NCBI GenBank assembly: GCA_947503775.1
Contig: CANNFE010000001.1
Coordinates: 558,001-622,000 of the forward strand
DNA from: an uncultured Paracoccaceae bacterium
GTDB taxonomy: Bacteria; Pseudomonadota; Alphaproteobacteria; Rhodobacterales; Rhodobacteraceae
Direction of reading: 5' to 3'
Length of the DNA stretch: 64,000 bases
Shown: one piece after another, positions 24,452-33,052 of the stretch
Layout of the letters: each line of letters opens with the position of its first letter
Numbering within the stretch: the first letter of the stretch is position 1
Position numbers and translations under genes: made by a program
Notes under the pieces: generated by a model
Seen by the model: the letters and a program-made list of their open reading frames with translations, nothing else
The model's database searches: none
Told to the model about the DNA's origin: nothing

Positions 24452-26149
24452 TCACGAATGCTCTTCGGCCGCCGTTGCGGCCAGCGCCCGGTTGAACGCC
24501 TTCAGCGCATCGACCTGAAACAGCGCGCCCCAAAGCTCGGGCGGGCCATCCTGCACCCGCTGAACGACCGGAACGAACGCGTAATTGCCCGCCTCGAACA
24601 TCGGCATCGCCTGCTCCAGCGTCGCATCGGCATCCAGAACGACCCCCCTCGCGATCATGTCGCGACAGTGCTCTTCCGAGGCCGCTTTGGGATGATCCGG
24701 TCCCCGCATCACGCTGGCCACTTTGAAGACCCCCAGCAGATAGGCCTGCGGCCCCGCCGCCAGATGCACCCCGCGCCGTTCCAGCTGGGTCAGAAAGAAC
24801 GACCGATCGACCAGCCGCGAGGCCACCGCCGTCGACATCGACACCGACGTCATCACGGCGATCCCCGTCTGCCAGTCCCCCGTCAGCTCGAACACGATAA
24901 GCGTCGTCGAAATCGGCGCCCCCAGCACCGCTGCCGCGACCGCGCCCATCCCGGCAAGCGCATAAAGCGTCCCCGTCCCCGACACGTTCGGAAACACCCC
25001 CGTCGCGACCAGCCCGAAGGCCAGCCCGGTCAGCGCCCCGATCATCAGCGACGGAGAGAACACCCCGCCGCCCATCCGCCCGCCCATCGTGATCGCTACC
25101 GCAACAACCTTCAGCACCACGAAAACGACCGCCTCGCGAAACCCCAGCGTTCCCATCAGGGCCAGCGACGTCGTCTCGTAGCCCACACCGATGATATGCG
25201 GATACCAGATCGCCAGCCCGCCCAGCAAAAGCCCCGCCACGGCAGGCCGCAGATAGCGCGGCAGCCGCGTGCGGGCCTGCACGTGATTGGCGATATCGTC
25301 CGCCCAGAAAATCGCCTTCATCTGCACAACCGCGACCAGCCCGCAGACCAGGCCGAGGATCAGGAAGGCCGGCAATTCCACGTAAAAGATCAGCGCATTC
25401 GGCTCGGGCAGCACGAATTCCGTCAGACCGCCGAATTCCAGCCGGTTGATGACCGTCCCTGCGACCGAGGCAATCACGATCGGCGCGAAGGCATGGACGG
25501 CGAAATGCCTCAGGATCACCTCCATCGCGAACAGCGCGCCCGCGATCGGCGCATTGAACGAGGCCGAGACCGCCGCCGCGACCGCGCAGCCCAGAAGGTC
25601 CCGCCCGGTGATCCCGTCGGCCCGGATCGCGTTCGACACATAGGTCGAGATCACGCCCGCCAGATGGACCACCGGCCCTTCCCGCCCGGTCGATCCCCCG
25701 GTCGAAAGTGTGATGAACGAGGCCAGGGTCGAAACTAGCCCCCGTCGCCGCTGCACGCGCCCATCGCTCAGCGCCGCCCCTTCGATCACATCCGCCACGC
25801 CCCGGACCCGGCCGTCATCGGTAAAAAGATGCAGGATGATCCCCACCGCCGCCCCGCCCAGCACCGGAATAATCAGAACCCAGTACCAGTCCAGCGAGGC
25901 GGCAAAGGAATGCAGCAGATTGACGTCGTCGGTGCCGTAAAGAAACGCCTGCAGCGCATCGATCCCCTTGCGAAAGAGAAGCGCAGCAAAGCCCGCCGCA
26001 ATCCCGATCGTCAGCGCGATGAACCAGAACTGGATCTGCGACGGCCCCTTGTGGCGCACCACCCGGATCCCGTCTTGGCAGGACTTGAGCACCATCCGCG
26101 CAGAGCCGCGCAGAAAACCGGAAGAGGAAGGCGGATCCGAAGGCGTCAC
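24452..26149 (-). CDS. ClC-family chloride channel/transporter with CBS region
   Basis: A 565-residue membrane protein. The ClC signature GREGP is at 155-159 (within GGSTGREGPVVHLAG); later helices include MGGRMGGGVFSPSLMIGA, the second selectivity-filter stretch, and GMGAVAAAVLGAPIST. The glutamate of GREGP is the gating Glu. The C-terminal 110 residues (from about 455) form a cytoplasmic CBS-like region. The first selectivity motif GSGIP is not conserved (VRGVADVIEG in its place), as in several bacterial subfamilies. It transports chloride or a related anion. It is monocistronic, convergent with DUF427. Confidence 0.92.
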   Translation of the reverse strand: MTPSDPPSSSGFLRGSARMVLKSCQDGIRVVRHKGPSQIQFWFIALTIGIAAGFAALLFRKGIDALQAFLYGTDDVNLLHSFAASLDWYWVLIIPVLGGAAVGIILHLFTDDGRVRGVADVIEGAALSDGRVQRRRGLVSTLASFITLSTGGSTGREGPVVHLAGVISTYVSNAIRADGITGRDLLGCAVAAAVSASFNAPIAGALFAMEVILRHFAVHAFAPIVIASVAGTVINRLEFGGLTEFVLPEPNALIFYVELPAFLILGLVCGLVAVVQMKAIFWADDIANHVQARTRLPRYLRPAVAGLLLGGLAIWYPHIIGVGYETTSLALMGTLGFREAVVFVVLKVVAVAITMGGRMGGGVFSPSLMIGALTGLAFGLVATGVFPNVSGTGTLYALAGMGAVAAAVLGAPISTTLIVFELTGDWQTGIAVMTSVSMSTAVASRLVDRSFFLTQLERRGVHLAAGPQAYLLGVFKVASVMRGPDHPKAASEEHCRDMIARGVVLDADATLEQAMPMFEAGNYAFVPVVQRVQDGPPELWGALFQVDALKAFNRALAATAAEEHS

Positions 26150-26399
26150 TGGCTCTGGGCTCGTTCAGGCGCGCCGGGGCGGAGACTGCGCAAAATCAAC
26201 CGGAGACCGGCTCCCCGCGATCATGCTAGGGGAAAGCGCCGGGCGCTCCAAGCGGGATCTTGGCCGGTTCTGTCACCGAATCGCGGGACAAAGGGGATGC
26301 AACCTTTGACAGAGAAAACACTTTTATGACGCGTCATCCCCGCATCATCCCCCCTTGGGGGGGATTGAGGATTAATACATCTTTTGTTAATTATTATCT

Positions 26400-26540
26400 C
26401 ATAAGGGCGGCGGCCTCTTTCGCCAAAGTGTCGCCCACCGATTATACTACTGGGGAAGGAAAGACGGGATAAAGTCTTGTTTTTGCTGCCAATTTTAAAA
26501 CGGCATATCGGGGTGGCTCCAAAGCGGAGCCGCCCTTTTT
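26400..26540 (+). ncRNA. candidate small RNA
   Basis: Inferred from a promoter-like TTGAGG (26365-26370), 17-base spacer and TAATTA (26388-26393), and a terminator ending in T5 at 26540. The predicted transcript of about 140 bases contains a hairpin near 26405-26435 (GGGCGGCG with TGTCGCCC), a second at 26461-26477 (AAGAC with GTCTT, followed by GTTTTT) and the terminator hairpin. A TATACT at 26443-26448 could drive a shorter form. It resembles no RNA family I can name; SRP RNA, 6S RNA and tmRNA cores were looked for and not found. Confidence 0.4.
26511..26540 (+). terminator. intrinsic terminator of the candidate small RNA
   Basis: GGGTGGCTCC (26511-26520) pairs with GGAGCCGCCC (26526-26535) including one G-U pair, with loop AAAGC, followed by TTTTT at 26536-26540. 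On the minus strand no T-run follows, so it serves a plus-strand transcript. Confidence 0.7.
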
Positions 26541-26687
26541 CGTCGCCCACCAAACAAGGGCCAGCCGCGCGAATTTTCAAAAAACGGCGAAAATCAGGCG
26601 CCCTCGGGCTGGAAACAAAGTGTTCACATTAAAATAGAGCATCCCCGACTGCACACTCAAATCACCCCTTGCAGTTGAGCGGCCCGA

Positions 26688-28340
26688 TCACCGCGCCTCG
26701 ATCAAGGCCCGCGCCGCCTCGCGCGCGGCCTGCGTGATCCGGTCGCCTGAAATCATCCGCGCGATCTCGTCCACCCGGTCGCCCTCTTCCAGAGGCGTGA
26801 CCGTCGACAGCGTCGCCTCGTCTTCCTGCCGCTTTTCCACCCGCCAGTGATGCCCGCCCCGCGCGGCCACCTGAGGTGAGTGCGTCACGACCAGAACTTG
26901 CCCATCCTCGGCGAGCGCGGCCAGCCGACGCCCGACCGCATCGGCAGTCGCGCCGCCCACCCCGCGGTCGATCTCGTCGAAGATCAGCGTTAGGCCTGAT
27001 CCCGTGCCCGTCAGGCAGACCTTGAGCGCCAGCAAGAACCGCGACAGCTCCCCGCCCGACGCGATTTTGGCAAGCGGCCCGGCGGGCGCGCCCGGATTGG
27101 TCGCCACGACAAAGGCCACGTCATCGACCCCCTCCGGCCCGGCGGCCGCCTCCCCGATCTCGGTCGAGAACACGGCCCGCTCCATCTTCAGCGGTGCCAG
27201 CTCGTCTGCCATTGCCCGATCCAGCCGGGCCGCAGCCTCCCGCCGCGCGGCGCTCAGGATCCGGGCCGCGGCGCGATAGGTCTCATCGGCCGCCTCCGCC
27301 GCCTCGCGCAACGCGCGGATCTGCCCGGTCCCGCTGTCCAATGCAGCAACCTTCGCCCGGATCTCATCGGCAAAGCCGCCCAGCTCATCGGGCGCCACGC
27401 CGTGCTTGCGCGCCAGCCCCCGGATCGCGAAAAGCCGCTCCTCGGTGATCTCCAGCGCATGGACATCGAAGGACAGCCCGTCCAAAGCCTCCGCAACGCC
27501 GCCTTGCGCCTCGCTCAGCTCGACCATCGCGCGTTCCAAAGCGGCCAAAGGCGCATCAAGCCGCCCCTCCGCCTCTCCCGCGACCCCTTCGAGCCAGCGC
27601 AAACCGTCGGTCATCTGCCCCTCGGCGCCCTGCAGGCCAAGCGCCTGCTCCGCGCGCTGGATATCCTCGCGGATCTTCTCGGCCGCCTGCATCAGACGCC
27701 GCTCGGTATCGAGGCTCGCTTCCTCCCCGGCCTGCGGATCCAGCGCATCGAGCTCGGCCACCGCATGGCGCAGGAACTCCTCTTCGGCCTGAACCTCCTC
27801 GAGCCGGGCCTCGGCCGCCTCGACCGCCGCCATCGCCTCGCGCCGCGCGCGCCACGCAGCCCTGACCGCCTGCCGCTCCGCGCCGGCGCCCGCGAACTGA
27901 TCCAGCAGCGCGCGATGCCCCTTGGGGTTCAAAAGCCCCCGGTCGTCCTGCTGGCCATGCAGCTCCACCAGCCGGTCCGACAGCGCCCGCAGGACCTCGC
28001 CCGAGACCCGCCGGTCGTTGACCCAGGCCGTCTTGCGCCCGTCGCGCCCGTTCACGCGCCGCAGGATCAGCTCTCCGTCAAAGCCGATCCCGGCCTCTTC
28101 CAACACCTCGGCCACCGGATGATCGCCCGCCAGATCGAACCAGGCCGTCGCCTCCCCCTGCTCGGCCCCGGCGCGCACCAGCTCGGCCCGACCGCGCCAG
28201 CCCAGGACAAATCCAAGCGCATCCAGAAGGATCGACTTGCCCGCCCCGGTCTCTCCGGTCAGCACATTGAGACCGGGCTGGAACCGCAGCTCCAGCCGGT
28301 CGATGATCAGCATGTCCCGGATGTCGAGCCCGCGCAGCAT
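26688..28340 (-). CDS. recN: DNA repair protein RecN
   Basis: An SMC-like ATPase for double-strand break repair, 550 residues. Walker A GETGAGKS is at 29-36. Long coiled-coil arms follow (roughly 150-360, many Ala/Glu/Arg heptads), and the C-terminal half of the head has ASGGELSRFLLALK (signature), LIFDEIDRGVGG (Walker B) and VLVVTHSPQVAARG in order. Length is normal. It follows bamD by 36 bases on the same strand and may share its transcript. Confidence 0.96.
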   Translation of the reverse strand: MLRGLDIRDMLIIDRLELRFQPGLNVLTGETGAGKSILLDALGFVLGWRGRAELVRAGAEQGEATAWFDLAGDHPVAEVLEEAGIGFDGELILRRVNGRDGRKTAWVNDRRVSGEVLRALSDRLVELHGQQDDRGLLNPKGHRALLDQFAGAGAERQAVRAAWRARREAMAAVEAAEARLEEVQAEEEFLRHAVAELDALDPQAGEEASLDTERRLMQAAEKIREDIQRAEQALGLQGAEGQMTDGLRWLEGVAGEAEGRLDAPLAALERAMVELSEAQGGVAEALDGLSFDVHALEITEERLFAIRGLARKHGVAPDELGGFADEIRAKVAALDSGTGQIRALREAAEAADETYRAAARILSAARREAAARLDRAMADELAPLKMERAVFSTEIGEAAAGPEGVDDVAFVVATNPGAPAGPLAKIASGGELSRFLLALKVCLTGTGSGLTLIFDEIDRGVGGATADAVGRRLAALAEDGQVLVVTHSPQVAARGGHHWRVEKRQEDEATLSTVTPLEEGDRVDEIARMISGDRITQAAREAARALIEAR

Positions 28341-28376
28341 GTCAGATCCGACTGATCCGCCCGCGTCGACCGGACG

Positions 28377-29225
28377 TCACAACCACTGGCCGCGCACGAC
28401 CTGACGATAGACCTGCGACAGCCAGTTATCGCCTACCGGCTCGGCCCGCAGCCCCTGCCCCGTGAGCAGCGCAAAGCTGTCCTGATACCAATCCGTGCCG
28501 CGATAATTGTAGCCTAGGATCGCGCCCGCCGTCTGCGCCTCGTCCGTCAGACCCAGCGACAGATAGCTTTCGACCAGCCGGTGCAGCGCTTCGGGCGTGT
28601 GGGACGTCGTCTGGAAATCCTCGACCACGATGCGGAACCGGTTGATCGCCGCCGCATAATGCCGTTTGCGGAGGTAATAGCGCCCGATCTCCATCTCCTT
28701 GCCCGCAAGATGATCGAAGGCCAGATCGAATTTCAGGATCGAGGACCGCGCGTAATCGCTTTCGGGATAGCGCTCGATGACCGTTCTGAGCGCCTGAAGC
28801 GCCTGAAAGGTCAGCCCCTGATCGCGCCCGACCTCATCGATCTGATCATAATAGGACAAAGCCAAGAGGTACTGCGCATAGGCCGCATCCTCATCGGCCG
28901 GGTAGAAATCGATATAGCGCTGCGCGGCCGCCCGGCTGTTGGGGTAGTCGCGCGCCTGGTGATAGGCGAAGGCCTGCATGATCAGGCCCCGCTTGGCCCA
29001 TTCGCTATAGGGATAAAGCCGCTCGATCTCGCCAAAGAAGAAGGCCGCGTCATCCTCGTTGCCATCGGCAAGCTCGAATTCTCCGCGCTCATAGATCTGC
29101 TGCGCGGAAAACGCCTCAAGATCGTCGCCCTCGGCGTCGGGCGCACGGTTGCCCCCGCAGGCCGCAAGCGTTCCCATCAGCAGGACGGCCATTGCCATCC
29201 GGGCCCATGCCCTGCCCCAGCTCAT
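28377..29225 (-). CDS. bamD: outer membrane assembly lipoprotein BamD
   Basis: An essential lipoprotein of the BAM complex that inserts outer membrane beta-barrels. The 282-residue product has a lipoprotein signal (MAVLLMGTLAAC, lipidated Cys23) and then TPR-type helices: AQQIYERGEFELADGNEDDA, FAYHQARDYPNSRAAAQRYI, YLLALSYYDQID and YARSSILKFDLAFDHLAGKE. The family segment YLRKRHYAAAINRF is present. It lies between lpxC and recN, a common alphaproteobacterial order. Confidence 0.95.
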   Translation of the reverse strand: MSWGRAWARMAMAVLLMGTLAACGGNRAPDAEGDDLEAFSAQQIYERGEFELADGNEDDAAFFFGEIERLYPYSEWAKRGLIMQAFAYHQARDYPNSRAAAQRYIDFYPADEDAAYAQYLLALSYYDQIDEVGRDQGLTFQALQALRTVIERYPESDYARSSILKFDLAFDHLAGKEMEIGRYYLRKRHYAAAINRFRIVVEDFQTTSHTPEALHRLVESYLSLGLTDEAQTAGAILGYNYRGTDWYQDSFALLTGQGLRAEPVGDNWLSQVYRQVVRGQWL

Positions 29226-29341
29226 TTCCCGGTGACCTCTCGTTCGTCGCGCGGCCTCACACCGCTACCCTTGGCAGACCGTCTAGCATGAAAAAATCCG
29301 GGGCAAAATGCCTTTGCGACCGATCCGGCGTCAGAGCAGGA

Positions 29342-30253
29342 TCAGGCCACAAGCCGCAGATCGTCAACAGCAATCCCGGTTCCGGGCAGCCGCCGCATCT
29401 GCGCGCGATCGCAGGTCACGACCCGCACCGCACCCGGCGTCGCAAAGAGCACCCGCAGCAGCGCATTCGTCAGCGCATGCCCGGCCCGCACGCCTTCATA
29501 GCGGCCCAGGATAGGCGCGCCCGCCGTCGCCAGATCGCCAAGCGCATCCAGCATCTTGTGCCGCACCGCCTCGTCCGCATGTCGCAGACCGCCAGGGCTC
29601 AGAACCGAGGCCCCGTCGACCACGACCGCATTGTCCATCGACCCGCCAAGCGCCAGCCCTTCGGCACGCATCGCGTCGACATCCGACTGGCGGCAGAAGG
29701 TCCGACTGTCGCAAAGCTCGCGGATGAACGTGCCATTGCCCATATCGAGCACTTTGCGCTGGCGCCCGATTGCCGGATCCGGGAAATCGATGGTGAAATC
29801 GATCTCCAGACCATCCGCCGGAAGCAGCTTGGCCGTCGCCAGCCCGGCCTTCACCTCGACGGGCCGGAGGATCTCAAGCGCCTTAACCGGCGCATCGAGC
29901 CGCGTCAGCCCCACATCGAGGAACTTGCGGACAAAACCTGCCGCGCTCCCATCAAGGATCGGAACCTCGGGCCCGTCCAGCTCGATCTCGGCATTGCCGA
30001 TCCCGCACCCGGCCAGGGCGGCCATCACATGCTCGATCGTGGAGACGTCGACACCGTCCTCGCCCACCAGACGCGTGCAAAGCGGCACCTGCGCCACCCG
30101 ATCCCAAAGCGCCGGGATCCGCACACCCTTGTCGAGCCGGTGAAACCAGATGCCATGATCCGGCCCCGCCGGAGAGATAGACATGCGAACGGGGCGGCCA
30201 CTGTGAAGGCCGATGCCGTTGAACTGCGCTGTCGTTCTCAAAGTGGTTTGCAA
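29342..30253 (-). CDS. lpxC: UDP-3-O-acyl-N-acetylglucosamine deacetylase
   Basis: Catalyses the committed step of lipid A synthesis; zinc-dependent, cytoplasmic. The 303-residue product has the zinc ligands His75 (STIEHVMAAL), His232 and Asp236 (RHKMLDALGDL), and the general acid His259 (RAGHALTN). The start is TTG 30253: MQTTL is the family's N-terminus, a stop codon lies eight codons upstream and no ATG or GTG intervenes, with GAGGCGAT just ahead. A weak start may help hold this enzyme at a low level. ftsZ upstream ends in its own terminator, so lpxC needs a promoter in 30254-30408. Confidence 0.95.
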   Translation of the reverse strand: MQTTLRTTAQFNGIGLHSGRPVRMSISPAGPDHGIWFHRLDKGVRIPALWDRVAQVPLCTRLVGEDGVDVSTIEHVMAALAGCGIGNAEIELDGPEVPILDGSAAGFVRKFLDVGLTRLDAPVKALEILRPVEVKAGLATAKLLPADGLEIDFTIDFPDPAIGRQRKVLDMGNGTFIRELCDSRTFCRQSDVDAMRAEGLALGGSMDNAVVVDGASVLSPGGLRHADEAVRHKMLDALGDLATAGAPILGRYEGVRAGHALTNALLRVLFATPGAVRVVTCDRAQMRRLPGTGIAVDDLRLVA

Positions 30254-30408
30254 GGGATCGCCTCGGACGATTGGTTAAGATTTCGCTCATCGTCAGCTAT
30301 GGGAGCGGCCCGCGCAGTACAATTCACGCTTTGCAACGGGCTGAAACAGAGGTGGCCGCACAGTGGCAATAGTTTGCTTTTGCCCCACCAAGCCCTTGAC
30401 ACCAATGT

Positions 30409-30436
30409 AAAAAAGCCGCCCGAAAGGACGGCTTTC
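30409..30436 (-). terminator. intrinsic terminator of ftsZ
   Basis: On the minus strand an AAGCCG...CGGCTT hairpin with loop region TCCTTTCGGG is followed by TTTTTT (A-run at 30409-30414 on the plus strand). It stands 22 bases after the ftsZ stop codon and separates ftsZ from lpxC. Confidence 0.8.
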
Positions 30437-30458
30437 TCGTTTCAGATTGTGACCGGCT

Positions 30459-32012
30459 TCAGTTGGCCTGACGCCGCAAAAAGGCGGGAATCTCGATCCG
30501 TTCCTGATCGGGATCGGCCGCTGGCTCCACCGGAGCGGCCGGCTGGGGACGACTCATCCCCGGTTGAACGCGCGGCAAATCGGCCTCGTCCTGAGGCTGT
30601 CCGGTCATCCGGTTGATCAGCGAATTGATCCCGAAACGCGGCTTTTCTTCCGGCTCGGCGGCCGGCTCGGCCGCGCCGGGCGCCTTCTGAACCGCATGCT
30701 GAAGCCGCGCCATCGTCTCGGCAGACGGCTGCCCGGGAACCTCGCCGCTTTGCATCACGACAGGCTCCGGCGCGGCATGCTGAACCGGCTCGGGCTCGGG
30801 CTGATAGGCCGGGGGTGGCATATCGCTTTCGGACCACAGCGACTCGGCGGCAGGCTCATCGACCGGCGCATAACCGGGGAAAAGCTCCGGCTCTTCCTCC
30901 TGCGGCTCGCTTTCGGCAACGAGGGCGATCTGAGGCTCCGGCGCCGGCTCAGCCACAGGCGCGTCCTGCGTCTCAAGCGACACCTTGTCCGTCAGCGGCG
31001 GGCCCGACAGGCTCCGGCGCGGCAGCGGCGTCTCGGCATGGCTCTCGGCCGCATCGATCCCCGTGGCCACGACGCTCACGCGCATCTGCCCTTCCATCGT
31101 ATCATCGAGCGTCGAGCCAACGATGATATTGGCATCGGGATCCACCTTCTCGCGGATCTTGTTGGCCGCCTCGTCCAGCTCGAACAGCGTCAGATCATAG
31201 CCGCCCGTGATGTTGATCAGCACGCCCTTGGCGCCGTTCAGGCTGATCTCGTCGAGCAGCGGGTTGGCAATCGCCTTCTCGGCGGCCTCGATCGCGCGAT
31301 TCTCGCCATCGGCCTCGCCCGTTCCCATCATCGCCTTGCCCATCTCGTCCATCACGGCGCGCACATCGGCAAAGTCGAGGTTGATCAGACCGGGCCGGAC
31401 CATCAGATCCGTCACGCCCTTCACACCCTGATACAGAACGTCATCGGCCAGACCGAACGCCTCGGTAAAGGTCGTCCGCTCATTGGCCAGCCGGAAGAGG
31501 TTCTGGTTGGGAATGATGATCAGCGTATCGACGACCTTCTGCAGCGCCTCCACGCCCTCCTCGGCCTGCCGCATCCGCTTGGCGCCTTCGAACTGGAACG
31601 GCTTGGTGACGACACCGACCGTCAGAACGCCCAGCTCCCGCGCCGCCTGCGCGATGATCGGAGCGGCGCCGGTCCCGGTGCCCCCGCCCATTCCGGCGGT
31701 GATGAAACACATATGCGCGCCGGCCAGATGATCGACGATCTGCTCGATGCTCTCCTCGGCGGCAGCTGCCCCGACCGAGGGCCGCGCCCCGGCGCCCAGC
31801 CCTTCGGTCACCTTGACGCCCAGCTGAACCCGGCTCGGGCTCTTTGAGCTTTGCAGCGCCTGCGCGTCGGTATTGGCGACGACGAACTCGGTGCCCTCGA
31901 GCTCCTTTTCGATCATATTGTTGACCGCGTTGCCACCGGCACCGCCAACGCCGAACACGGTGATCCGCGGCCGAAGGTCGTCCTGCCCGGGCATGGTAAG
32001 ATTAAGTGCCAT
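30459..32012 (-). CDS. ftsZ: cell division protein FtsZ
   Basis: The tubulin-like GTPase that forms the division ring. The GTP-binding signature GGGTGTG is at 109-115, preceded by [16 protein letters not shown]; the T7 synergy loop is visible as [13 protein letters not shown]. The polymerising core ends near residue 320, followed by a long variable Pro/Glu/Ala linker (about 330-500) and the conserved C-terminal peptide [12 protein letters not shown], which binds FtsA. Total 517 residues, long as usual for alphaproteobacteria. ATG 32012 follows GGCGGAGCAGAT. An orphan AT-rich gene separates it from ftsA, so its promoter must lie in the 400 bases upstream. Confidence 0.97.
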   Translation of the reverse strand: MALNLTMPGQDDLRPRITVFGVGGAGGNAVNNMIEKELEGTEFVVANTDAQALQSSKSPSRVQLGVKVTEGLGAGARPSVGAAAAEESIEQIVDHLAGAHMCFITAGMGGGTGTGAAPIIAQAARELGVLTVGVVTKPFQFEGAKRMRQAEEGVEALQKVVDTLIIIPNQNLFRLANERTTFTEAFGLADDVLYQGVKGVTDLMVRPGLINLDFADVRAVMDEMGKAMMGTGEADGENRAIEAAEKAIANPLLDEISLNGAKGVLINITGGYDLTLFELDEAANKIREKVDPDANIIVGSTLDDTMEGQMRVSVVATGIDAAESHAETPLPRRSLSGPPLTDKVSLETQDAPVAEPAPEPQIALVAESEPQEEEPELFPGYAPVDEPAAESLWSESDMPPPAYQPEPEPVQHAAPEPVVMQSGEVPGQPSAETMARLQHAVQKAPGAAEPAAEPEEKPRFGINSLINRMTGQPQDEADLPRVQPGMSRPQPAAPVEPAADPDQERIEIPAFLRRQAN

Positions 32013-32434
32013 ATCTGCTCCGCCTGTTATGTCGCCCGCGACGTCTGACGCGCCGTCGGATCTGCCTGCTTTGTCCTGACTTTAAAGCGCAAAGCCCCCT
32101 ACGTCACGCTTAAACAGCGCATTTGCTACAAAATATTGCAGCTCTCGTGAAGCAAACGGCGGGATTTGGCCCACCCACCGAGATCTAGCGGAGCAGTACC
32201 AAGACACGACTAAAGAGCGCCCAACCCCAAAGCGCTCCGCGGGTCTACTCCGCTCTCGATCATCGATGTCAGGCCAGCACTGCTCGCGCCATACCGTCGG
32301 CATTATGATTGCCGTCTTGGCAAAAGGTACTCCTGCGAGACGCAACTGTCAGCAGAAAAGTGCGCACAACGACAGAGAAATTCTGCAGGCCTCCAACTGA
32401 AGATCGAATAGGAAGCAACAGACCGGGCAAGCCA
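32013..32434. other. 422-base region upstream of ftsZ
   Basis: The space between the divergently oriented ftsZ and AT-rich orphan gene. GC falls from left to right. It should contain the ftsZ promoter, but I cannot place -35/-10 boxes with confidence. No gene is supported. Confidence 0.5.
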
Positions 32435-33034
32435 ATGCTGAAGCTATTTTTCAGAATTTTGAAGTATCTTTTCATTTCCGTGCTGACTTTAGTTCTTCTG
32501 CTCTTCTCCTTTATCTATTTGGAATTTAGTCCGGACCTTCGACTTCGCCTTATCGGCGGCCATGCCTCAGCCAAAACCGTTCTTAGTGACGGGGAAACAC
32601 TCAAATTTATTTTTGCCTACGAGGCGCTAGGTGACGGATCTGGCGCATTTCGCCTCAGATACTGCAAGCAAGGACGATCCAATTGTGTTCAAAGGCTTTT
32701 CACTCATTATTTCGGAGTAGTCGGGGGTAACCTTTATCGGTCCAAGGCAGACAAGCTTGTCCTGCAGACAAATATCTATCTCATCGAGCTGGATTTTGAA
32801 GAGGGGATCAAGGTCATGGATTGGTCTGCCGAAGAAAAGCTCAAGCTTCGAGACAATAAGAGATCGTGTCCACCAGTGATTGAACAACCACCGAAGCCCA
32901 GCCCCTCTGAATCAGTCTATTTTCGAGATCTTATGTATTTGGGTAATTTCAGACCTGACCGAGATTACAGATTGGCATTCGTGCCGCATCATGAACAAGG
33001 CGAGATACTTTGTAACTACCCATCAAGAGGATGA
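32435..33034 (+). CDS. AT-rich orphan protein with N-terminal membrane anchor
   Basis: A 199-residue protein starting MLKLFFRILKYLFISVLTLV. One membrane helix (about 12-32) follows a basic N-terminus, placing the remaining 165 residues in the periplasm. That part has two cysteines close together (RYCKQGRSNCVQ) and a later one (KRSCPP). I recognise no family. Its codon use is much more AT-rich than ftsA and ftsZ on either side, and it is the only plus-strand gene inside this minus-strand division cluster, so it is probably an insertion. ATG 32435 is chosen because the helix follows it; the open frame extends to 32309. Confidence 0.6.
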   Translation: MLKLFFRILKYLFISVLTLVLLLFSFIYLEFSPDLRLRLIGGHASAKTVLSDGETLKFIFAYEALGDGSGAFRLRYCKQGRSNCVQRLFTHYFGVVGGNLYRSKADKLVLQTNIYLIELDFEEGIKVMDWSAEEKLKLRDNKRSCPPVIEQPPKPSPSESVYFRDLMYLGNFRPDRDYRLAFVPHHEQGEILCNYPSRG

Positions 33035-33052
33035 CAGGGAAAGTATCACACC

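Larger units (their letters stand above)
26150..26687. other. 538-base intergenic region with probable small RNA
   Basis: Between ClC and recN, both on the minus strand, lies a non-coding region that becomes AT-rich around 26365-26400. It holds a C6/G7 hairpin (26347-26365), a promoter-like stretch, at least two further hairpins and an intrinsic terminator facing right. No plus-strand gene uses that terminator. A 48-residue frame (26326-26472) is present but lacks a good ribosome-binding site. Confidence 0.6.

Noticed and set aside
26326-26472. 48-residue frame MTRHPRIIPPWGG...
   Set aside because: No convincing ribosome-binding site, it spans the promoter-like and hairpin sequence, and the product resembles no known protein. 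The region is better explained as a small RNA locus, though a leader peptide is not excluded.
26400-26540. SRP RNA or 6S RNA
   Set aside because: The conserved GGAAGCA/GCAG loop pair of SRP RNA and the long central bulge of 6S RNA are not visible.
32082-32345. 87-codon minus-strand frame upstream of ftsZ
   Set aside because: No family features or ribosome-binding site; it lies in the presumed ftsZ promoter region.
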